Source: Dysgonomonas sp. BGC7 | GTDB lineage: Bacteria > Bacteroidota > Bacteroidia > Bacteroidales > Dysgonomonadaceae | Reading direction: 5' to 3' | NCBI RefSeq assembly: GCF_001261735.1 | Contig: NZ_CVRP01000006.1 | Span: 264,420 to 328,419, forward strand | DNA: 64,000 bases | Shown: positions 53,647 through 64,000 of the stretch, piece by piece | Layout: every line of letters begins with the position of its first letter | Position numbering within the stretch: the first letter of the stretch is position 1 | The notes under the pieces: model-generated | The model's database searches: none | The model's input: only the letters and a program-made list of their open reading frames with translations | Told to the model about the DNA's origin: nothing | Made by a program: the position numbers and the translations under genes

Positions 53647-55569
53647 ATGGATAATAATAAACAGTGTAAATGTACATCTTGCGACTCAATAGAGTCACAG
53701 GTGTCGGAAAATAACTGGAGACAGTATATTCCCATTTCGATAAGTTTGTTGATGTTGTTGATTGGGCTTGTAATGGATAATTTCTTTAGCGAGATATTTA
53801 GCAGGTATCTTCGCTTAGGATGGTATCTTGTAGCCTACATACCTGTCGCCTTCCCTGTATTTAAAGAAGCTCTTGAAATGATAAAGGAAAAAGATTTCTT
53901 CACTGAGTTTACCCTTATGGGAATAGCGACACTCGGGGCTTTTATTATTGGCGAGTATCCCGAAGGGGTAGCTGTAATGGTATTTTATACTATCGGCGAA
54001 CTTTTTCAGGATTCGGCAGTGAACAAAGCTAAAAGGAATATTAAAGCATTGCTTGATGTTCGTCCTGACACAGCGACTGTTTATAGAAATGATTCATGTC
54101 AAACAATATCTCCTGAAAAAGTAGGGATTGACGAAGTTATTCAGGTAAAAGCCGGAGAGAAAGTTCCTTTGGATGGAATAATGCTTGCATCATCTGCAAG
54201 CTTTAACACGGCAGCATTAACAGGTGAAAGTAAACCTAAAACTATTTCAGCAGGCGAAACTGTTCTTGCCGGAATGCTCAACCTTGATAAAGTTATCGAG
54301 GTTAAAGTAACTAAAAAGTATCAGGATAGTTCGCTGGCAAGAATTCTCGAAATGGTGCAGGATGCGACTTCCCGAAAAGCAAAAACAGAGTTGTTGATCC
54401 GTAAATTTGCCAAGATATATACTCCGATTGTATTCCTGTTAGCACTCCTTATTACAGCCATTCCTTATTTTGTGGTAAGCGACTATATCTTTAGCGAATG
54501 GTTATCCCGTGCGTTGGTATTTCTGGTTATATCCTGTCCATGTGCATTGGTTGTGTCCATTCCATTAGGGTATTTCGGCGGAATCGGAGCGGCTTCTAAA
54601 GCAGGTATCCTGTTTAAAGGGGCTAACTATCTCGACCTGATGACCAAAGTTAATACTGTCGTGATGGATAAGACAGGAACTCTGACCAAAGGTGTGTTTA
54701 ATGTTCAGAAGGTTGTGTCGGTAGATGAAAGTAAGCAAGAAGAATTTGTCGCTATCGTTGCTGCCATAGAGAAATTCTCAAATCATCCTATTGCTAAAGC
54801 AATTGTTCAATTTGCAAAAATTTCAAACAATTATACAGCTACTGATGTAGAAGAAATATCGGGACATGGACTTAAAGGGAACGTAAATGGAGAAGAAGTA
54901 TTGGTCGGTAATGCTAAATTGATGCAGAAATTCAATATCTCTTATGACAGAACAATAGAATCTATAGTTGAAACTATTGTGATAGCAGCCATTGACGGAA
55001 AATATGTAGGTTATATAACAATAGCCGATGAGGTAAAAGATGATGCCCAGACTGCGATTTCCGATATACATGCGCAGGGAATCAAACAAGTTGTAATGTT
55101 GAGTGGGGATAAATCTTCCATAACGAATAATGTCGCATCCAGCCTTGGTATTGACAGCGCTTATGGAGACCTCTTACCTGAAGATAAGGTTCATCATATA
55201 GAGGAACTGAAAAGAGAAAAGAATAATATCATTGCTTTTGTCGGAGATGGAATAAATGATGCTCCCTCACTGGCCCTGAGTGATGTCGGAATAGCTATGG
55301 GAGGAATGGGTAGTGATGCCGCTATCGAGGTGGCAGATGTAATCATTCAGACAGATCAACCTTCGAAAATAGCAACTTCTATTAAAATAGCTAAAGCTAC
55401 AAGGCAAGTTGTCATACAGAATATAGTATTGGCATTCTCGGTTAAACTGATCGTACTTATTTTAGGTGGTTTTGGTTTGGCTACCATGTGGGAAGCAGTG
55501 TTTGCTGATGTTGGGGTTTCGTTGCTAGCAATACTAAATGCAGTCAGAATATTAAAAATGAGATTTTGA
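53647..55569 (+). CDS. Zn/Cd/Co-type heavy-metal P1B ATPase
   Basis: This 640-residue inner-membrane pump exports divalent soft metals using ATP. Motifs are the membrane metal site CPC (C297-P-C299), phosphorylation site DKTGT (D341), the NHPIAKA histidine-proline pair and GDGINDAPSLALSD. The first about 25 residues carry four cysteines and one short segment (CKCTSCDSIESQ), but the usual N-terminal heavy-metal-associated domain is missing. Six to eight membrane helices are expected. A dyad over the promoter suggests metal-responsive control. Confidence 0.92.
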   Translation: MDNNKQCKCTSCDSIESQVSENNWRQYIPISISLLMLLIGLVMDNFFSEIFSRYLRLGWYLVAYIPVAFPVFKEALEMIKEKDFFTEFTLMGIATLGAFIIGEYPEGVAVMVFYTIGELFQDSAVNKAKRNIKALLDVRPDTATVYRNDSCQTISPEKVGIDEVIQVKAGEKVPLDGIMLASSASFNTAALTGESKPKTISAGETVLAGMLNLDKVIEVKVTKKYQDSSLARILEMVQDATSRKAKTELLIRKFAKIYTPIVFLLALLITAIPYFVVSDYIFSEWLSRALVFLVISCPCALVVSIPLGYFGGIGAASKAGILFKGANYLDLMTKVNTVVMDKTGTLTKGVFNVQKVVSVDESKQEEFVAIVAAIEKFSNHPIAKAIVQFAKISNNYTATDVEEISGHGLKGNVNGEEVLVGNAKLMQKFNISYDRTIESIVETIVIAAIDGKYVGYITIADEVKDDAQTAISDIHAQGIKQVVMLSGDKSSITNNVASSLGIDSAYGDLLPEDKVHHIEELKREKNNIIAFVGDGINDAPSLALSDVGIAMGGMGSDAAIEVADVIIQTDQPSKIATSIKIAKATRQVVIQNIVLAFSVKLIVLILGGFGLATMWEAVFADVGVSLLAILNAVRILKMRF

Positions 55570-55651
55570 GCATTCTTGTAATGAATAGAAGAGGGTCGTA
55601 AGCTATATTGATTAAAAGAGTATATTTGACAATTATATTTGTTAGAATATT

Positions 55652-56098
55652 ATGGAAATTAAGATTGTTGAAAATAATAAGAAAGAATTTTTAGACTTGC
55701 TTCTTCTGGCTGATGAAGAAGAGAATATGATAGATAAATATCTTGATCGAGGAGAAATGTTTGTTTTATATGATAAGTCTTTAGTCAGTATTTGCGTTGT
55801 AACGAAGGAAAATAATGGTACATACGAATTGAAGGCTCTAGCCACTTACCCTCAATGTCGGAAGAAGGGTTATGGTCGTTACTTGATTGATTTTATTACA
55901 GACTATTATAAAGAAAAAGGTGCTAATTCTATTATCGTGGGTACGGGGAGTGGAACTACAACTGTTTCATTTTATGAAAAGTGTGGCTTTAAAGAATCTC
56001 ACATTCTCAAGAACTTCTTTATTGATAATTACCCAAACCCGATATTTGAAAACGAGATACAGCTTATGGATATGATATATTTGAAGAAAATATTATAA
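55652..56098 (+). CDS. GNAT-family N-acetyltransferase
   Basis: This 148-residue acetyltransferase has the acetyl-CoA loop RKKGYGRYLIDF (motif A) and the motif B segment TVSFYEKCGFKE. The substrate is unknown. It lies 82 bases after the metal ATPase, with a strong terminator after it, so it may be the last gene before an acquired region. Confidence 0.88.
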   Translation: MEIKIVENNKKEFLDLLLLADEEENMIDKYLDRGEMFVLYDKSLVSICVVTKENNGTYELKALATYPQCRKKGYGRYLIDFITDYYKEKGANSIIVGTGSGTTTVSFYEKCGFKESHILKNFFIDNYPNPIFENEIQLMDMIYLKKIL

Positions 56099-56102
56099 AT
56101 TA

Positions 56103-56135
56103 AAAAATCCTTTCAAGAAATTGAAAGGATTTTTT
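56103..56135. terminator. Perfect bidirectional terminator after the GNAT gene
   Basis: A 14-base perfect inverted repeat (AAAAATCCTTTCAA / TTGAAAGGATTTTT) closes a GAAA tetraloop and has A and T runs on the two sides, so it works in either direction. Confidence 0.92.
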
Positions 56136-56136
56136 G

Positions 56137-56151
56137 TGATCCCGCTGGGAC
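56137..56151 (-). other. tRNA 3'-end-like fragment, possible attachment-site remnant
   Basis: On the minus strand this reads GTCCCAGCGGGATCA: the end of a T loop, a CCCAG T-stem strand, a CGGGATC acceptor strand and an A discriminator. The tRNA body that should follow to the right is absent. Integrative elements often leave such fragments at one edge. It lies exactly where the restriction and TPR genes begin. The identification is by pattern only. Confidence 0.45.
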
Positions 56152-56378
56152 GGGTCTTATATATTCAAATCGGCTCTGCAAGCCAGTTTACATGATATCT
56201 AAAAAGTAGTCCTTGACTCTGGCTACGATTGTATTTCACTATTTTTCTACTTACTTCACAACGTCTTGTGGTGATTAGTGTAAAGATAAATATTTTACTT
56301 TAAGAATACGTTATCTTTCATTCGATTTTATCTATAATTATTCTCTAAAAGGTATAGTATGAATATTCGTACAATTTT

Positions 56379-56436
56379 TATACCCTAAGAGGTGTATTTA
56401 TATATTTATTTGTTAAATTAGCACCCAAAGGGTATA
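56379..56436. promoter_or_regulatory. Operator pair before the HipB-type HTH gene
   Basis: Two inverted repeats lie just upstream of the HTH gene: TATACC-N6-GGTGTA (56379-56396) and CACCC-AAA-GGGTATA (56422-56436). A further GGTATA is at 56351-56356. They resemble HipB-type TATCC-N8-GGATA sites in layout, so binding by the encoded HTH protein is likely. Confidence 0.55.
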
Positions 56437-56439
56437 ATT

Positions 56440-56661
56440 ATGGAAAATGTATCATTATCGGCATACGTTAAGCAAATGCGAAAGCAATATGATTTAACTC
56501 AAGTAGATCTCTCTGAAAAAGCAGGGGTTGGACTCCGTTTTGTTCGTGAACTCGAACAGGGCAAACAAACTTTAAGAATGGATAAAGTTAATCAGGTATT
56601 AATTCTATTTGGTGCTGAACTTGCTCCCGCTCCAATGAATAGAAGTAAATTAGAATTATAA
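56440..56661 (+). CDS. HipB/y4mF-type helix-turn-helix regulator (no hipA partner)
   Basis: This 73-residue protein is almost entirely an XRE/HipB HTH domain (SAYVKQMRKQYDLTQVDLSEKAGVGLRFVRELEQGKQTLRMDKVNQVLILFGAEL). Such genes usually precede a HipA kinase and repress the pair. Here a TPR protein gene follows after 56 bases and no HipA is present. Its own operators upstream suggest autorepression, and it may control the TPR gene as well. Confidence 0.87.
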   Translation: MENVSLSAYVKQMRKQYDLTQVDLSEKAGVGLRFVRELEQGKQTLRMDKVNQVLILFGAELAPAPMNRSKLEL

Positions 56662-56717
56662 CCAAGTTGAAGGGATACTAGAAAAAAAACAAGAAGGTAC
56701 CTATAAACATTTGCTAT

Positions 56718-58721
56718 ATGACCAAAGCTAAAAATAAAAAAGGCAATCGCATACAAAAAAATGTATCTCTTTATCTCAATAATATAGAAAAAGGAGAAAA
56801 GTTCTATAAAGCTGGAAAGTTTGATGATGCAATAAAATGTTATGATGAAGAAATAAAAAAGAATCCTAAGAACACAGAAGCATTGAACTATAAAGGTTTA
56901 TGTTTACTTGAAAAAAAAGACTTTGATAATGCATTATCTTGTTTCTCATTAGCCTTAAAATTAGATTCTACACGATCTCTCGTATGGAATTGTCTAGGTA
57001 CTCATAGTTTTTATCAAAATAAAATTGATGATGCATCTAAATTCTATAATAAGGCTTTAGATTTAGACGAAAATGCCTTAAGTTATTCAAATTTAGCTTA
57101 TTTGCATTATTATCTTGGCCAATATAAGATAGCAATCTCCTATACAGAAAAGGCTTTAAAGATGGATTGCAAATTTGTTGAATGTTGGAATATCCAAGGA
57201 CTTATTTTTACCCAATTGGAGTTATATGATAAAGCAATTCAATGTTTCAATCAGATCGTAAATGATTTAAACAAGGATTTTTATCCTGCATGGAATAATT
57301 TAGGGCATGTATACACTATTATTAATAAAATCGGACAAGCGAAAGAATGTTTAGATACAGCAAATTCAATTAATGAATTATATGCTCCAACATGGAATAA
57401 CATAGGTGTTCTATATGCAACAAAAGGAGATTGGATTACAGCATGGGACTTCTTTGATAAAGCATCCAAAATAGACTCTAAATTTAGAAAATGCTGGGAA
57501 AATAAAGCAATTTGCTTATTTGAATTATTAGTAAAATACAATAATCTAGATTTTGGGACTTTTAAAGATGTTGGAAGCTCATTTTCTAAGAGTGAGAAAA
57601 GCATAATTGATGTGATTATAGCATTGGATGAATCTGAATCTTCAATAAAAGAACAAGAAAAAGAGGAGATCTTATCAGCAATGATATTTGAAGATAATTT
57701 TTTCAATCAAACTACGGAGGGATCTACAATAAGTAAAGAAATATATAAACAAATATACCTTTATTCGTTAAAGGTTATAGCTTTACTTAATGTCAATAAA
57801 ATAGAAGAACTTCGTGTTGCTCATTATACAAAAAAAGATGTTGTTAATTCTTTAATTTTTGAAGAATCTCCTTTTAGATTAAATACTATAACTACAGCTA
57901 ATGATCCTAAAGAGGGATTACCTTTATTAACATATTTAGGTTTTCAAGGGAATTTCATTACTCCTAAATACCAAGCATTCATAGGAAGCTTTATATTCAA
58001 TCCTGACAGTCTTAACCAATTCCGTTTATATGGTAAAGAGAATAATATTGAAGGTACTGGATTGAGTATTTCTGTTTCATATGAGTATTTTAGTGATGAT
58101 GTTACTATTAATGGAAGCTTAATAAATTCACTAGATAGTAATTTAGGACATTCAAATAGAAAAGAATCTCTTTTTAGATGTATATATATTGATCCTTTGA
58201 CAAAACAAGTGATCTCTATTGGTCATAAAGAGCCTTGCGTATTATATAGAGAATTAATAGCTGATGAAAATATAGATAGAACAATTGGATTATATACGCA
58301 TGAAATTGAAACTATAAAACACAACGTAAAAAATGGTCTAGAGCAATTAAATAATATTATATCAGAACTGTTCTTCGATCTAGAAACCAATTCTGTAGAA
58401 CGAAAAGAGGCTATTAAAATAATTCCAATATTATTGACCCATCTTCGCTATTTAGTAAAACATTCCGATTTTAAAGAAGAGCAAGAATGTCGTATAATAA
58501 AAGTAGAGCCTCTGAGAGATAACAACAAGATTATTGTTTCGAATGATGGATCTCGTATGTTTATTAATTATTTACCAATGCACAATAAGCAAAATAATGA
58601 CTGTTTCATAAAAGATTTGTATTGGGGGCCAAAGGCTTCAGACCTTGAATTGTTACGAGATCGGATTGAACATTATGGATTAGATATCTGGTGTCATAAA
58701 ACAGATCATCCTTTCAATTAA
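56718..58721 (+). CDS. TPR protein with C-terminal DUF2971-like domain
   Basis: This 667-residue protein begins with lysine-rich residues and then about seven TPR units (roughly 25-270, each with an AIKCYDEEIKKNPKN or AIQCFNQ-type helix pair). A linker (270-370) leads to a C-terminal domain that starts at LRVAHYTKKDVVNSLIFEES and contains TTANDPKEGLPLL, EEQECRIIKVEPL and DLYWGPKASDLELL. These match the DUF2971 pattern, an uncharacterised domain seen in accessory and defence contexts. The gene is visibly richer in A and T than its neighbours. It follows a HipB-type regulator and precedes a type I restriction operon, so a defence role is suspected. The function is unknown. Confidence 0.7.
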   Translation: MTKAKNKKGNRIQKNVSLYLNNIEKGEKFYKAGKFDDAIKCYDEEIKKNPKNTEALNYKGLCLLEKKDFDNALSCFSLALKLDSTRSLVWNCLGTHSFYQNKIDDASKFYNKALDLDENALSYSNLAYLHYYLGQYKIAISYTEKALKMDCKFVECWNIQGLIFTQLELYDKAIQCFNQIVNDLNKDFYPAWNNLGHVYTIINKIGQAKECLDTANSINELYAPTWNNIGVLYATKGDWITAWDFFDKASKIDSKFRKCWENKAICLFELLVKYNNLDFGTFKDVGSSFSKSEKSIIDVIIALDESESSIKEQEKEEILSAMIFEDNFFNQTTEGSTISKEIYKQIYLYSLKVIALLNVNKIEELRVAHYTKKDVVNSLIFEESPFRLNTITTANDPKEGLPLLTYLGFQGNFITPKYQAFIGSFIFNPDSLNQFRLYGKENNIEGTGLSISVSYEYFSDDVTINGSLINSLDSNLGHSNRKESLFRCIYIDPLTKQVISIGHKEPCVLYRELIADENIDRTIGLYTHEIETIKHNVKNGLEQLNNIISELFFDLETNSVERKEAIKIIPILLTHLRYLVKHSDFKEEQECRIIKVEPLRDNNKIIVSNDGSRMFINYLPMHNKQNNDCFIKDLYWGPKASDLELLRDRIEHYGLDIWCHKTDHPFN

Positions 58722-58992
58722 TTGAGTGGTCTCCAATTTTTATATTTCTCCCATAGTTATGATAGACAATATCCAGAAACTAGTCGTGACAATGACAACA
58801 TTATAGCTATAACAAAGAGATATCATTTCTCTTTGTGGTCTGAAAAGCTTAATCCTATCAAGTGAAAGTAGAAAATTGAGAAAGCATGACCTTTCATTAG
58901 CATTTATAAAATAACTCAAAGACTTTAAAGGGAATATCAGAGTATATTATTATTTTTGTTTTTAACTTCCGATAATATAAATTATATAGAAG

Positions 58993-63142
<4,150 letters not shown>

Positions 63143-63143
<1 letters not shown>

Positions 63144-64000
63144 TGGATACGAAGAAACTACGACAAAAAATCCTTGATCTCGCTATACGAGGGAAGTTAG
63201 TACCTCAAAACCCAAATGATGAACCAGCTTCTGTTCTTATTGAGAAAATACGTGTAGAAAAGGAGAAATTAATCAAAGAGAAAAAGATTAAACGAGATAA
63301 GAACGAATCGTACATTTACCGTTCTGATAAATCATATTACGAGAAGTTCGCTGATGGGTCGGTAAAATGTATCAACGGAGAAATACCATTTGAGATACCG
63401 GAGACCTGGGAGTGGTGTCGGTTGGATTCTCTTGCAACATTTTCTGGTGGTAAAACTCCTTCAACAGGAAATGCAGAATATTGGGATGGAGAGGTATTGT
63501 GGGTTACCTCGAAAGATATGAAATCTTACGATATATATAATACCCAGATAAAACTAAGTAAAGAAGGAGTATCTCAGATGCAAATTTTCCCACCTTTGAC
63601 TATATTAATTGTGGTGCGAAGTGGAATTCTAAGGCGAACTTTACCGATAGCAGTTTTAAGAAAAGAAGCTACTATTAACCAAGATTTGAAAGCAATCTCT
63701 CTTTTTATATCAAATCTTGCAGAATTCTTTTTTTTCTCTTTAATGGCAGTTGAAGAAAAAATTTTAACTGATTATTCTAAAGCAGGTACAACAGTAGAGA
63801 GTATTAACTTTAATGAACTTAAAAAAATTCTGATACCAATACCTCCTTTGCAAGAGCAGTTGAAAATAGTTGTTTCAATAAAGCAATGTTTTGAGTTAAT
63901 TGATGGAATAGAACAGAGTCAAGAAAGCTTACAGTTCGCCGTAACACAAGCTAAATCTAAAATCCTTGATCTTGCTATACGAGGCAAACTAGTTCCACAA
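63143..64000 (+). CDS. hsdS: Type I restriction specificity subunit, partial
   Basis: The reading frame stays open from the ATG at 63143 to the end of the window (286 codons), so the gene is truncated by the edge. It begins with LRQKILDLAIRGKLVPQ. A first target-recognition domain follows (about 85-240), with FEIPETWEWCRLDSLATFSG at its start and PIPPLQEQLKI at the end. The window ends in a repeat of the N-terminal block (KILDLAIRGKLVPQ), which is the central conserved region of HsdS. The second recognition domain is outside the window. Overlap with hsdM by one base implies coupling. Confidence 0.9.
63167..63208 (+). repeat. hsdS direct repeat, copy 1
   Basis: The 42 bases that encode KILDLAIRGKLVPQ at the N-terminus match copy 2 at 63959-64000 at 36 of 42 positions, and the encoded peptides are identical. 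Such repeats allow exchange of recognition domains. Confidence 0.8.
63959..64000 (+). repeat. hsdS direct repeat, copy 2
   Basis: This is the second copy, ending exactly at the window edge. It encodes the same KILDLAIRGKLVPQ peptide in the central region of hsdS with six base differences from copy 1. Confidence 0.8.

Noticed and set aside
58722..58992. Gap between the TPR gene and hsdR searched for a small gene or toxin
   Set aside because: No open frame with a plausible start and protein-like composition is present, and only AT-rich leader sequence is seen.

Overview
The window looks like a chromosomal segment of an AT-rich Bacteroidota, most likely a Bacteroidales member near Dysgonomonas or its relatives (inference, not a database match). 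The supporting signs are SusC/SusD genes with an ECF sigma factor and FecR anti-sigma factor, a type IX secretion C-terminal signal, repeated TAnnTTTG -7 promoter elements in place of sigma70 boxes, and anaerobe enzymes (Hcp, class III ribonucleotide reductase).

Layout. Positions 0.1-4.1 kb carry galE and polA. Positions 4.1-12.8 kb hold a same-strand run: a small secreted protein, four tandem paralogous polytopic membrane proteins of about 560 residues (GT-C-like or PTPS-related), two small membrane proteins and a radical SAM protein. Positions 12.9-15.4 kb hold hcp and a divergent Crp/Fnr-type regulator that share a perfect dyad operator. Positions 15.4-33.8 kb are the most distinctive part. 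Four cobalamin riboswitches, each behind a TAnnTTTG promoter, control four different transcription units: a 2360-residue type IX-secreted surface protein plus an outer-membrane barrel; a three-subunit biotin-dependent acyl-CoA carboxylase; nrdD (B12-independent class III ribonucleotide reductase, with nrdG beyond a hairpin); and a two-part ThrE-type exporter with a cysteine-rich CWC protein. No recognised cobalamin synthesis gene or BtuB receptor is present, so this is a block of B12-responsive genes. Three of the four riboswitches carry arms built from a heptamer repeat (CAGTNAN).

Positions 33.9-44.6 kb are a polysaccharide-utilisation-like locus (ECF sigma, FecR, SusC, SusD). It carries two secreted endonuclease/exonuclease/phosphatase-fold enzymes and two lipoproteins instead of glycoside hydrolases, which suggests a phosphodiester or phosphomonoester substrate. 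Positions 44.7-56.1 kb are mixed housekeeping and stress genes: a membrane-anchored protein, an alpha/beta hydrolase, a ferredoxin-nitroreductase, an orphan phage-terminase-like HTH protein between REP-like repeats, a CydDC-like ABC pair, a DUF5131 protein, a thioesterase, a beta-carbonic anhydrase, a Zn/Cd/Co P-type ATPase behind a Fur/Zur-like dyad, and a GNAT acetyltransferase.

Positions 56.1-64 kb look like an acquired defence island. It starts just after a perfect terminator with a 15-base match to the 3' end of a tRNA (possible attachment remnant). It contains an orphan HipB-type HTH gene with its own operators, a TPR protein with a DUF2971-like C-terminal domain, and hsdR-hsdM-hsdS of a type I restriction system. 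hsdS runs off the right edge.
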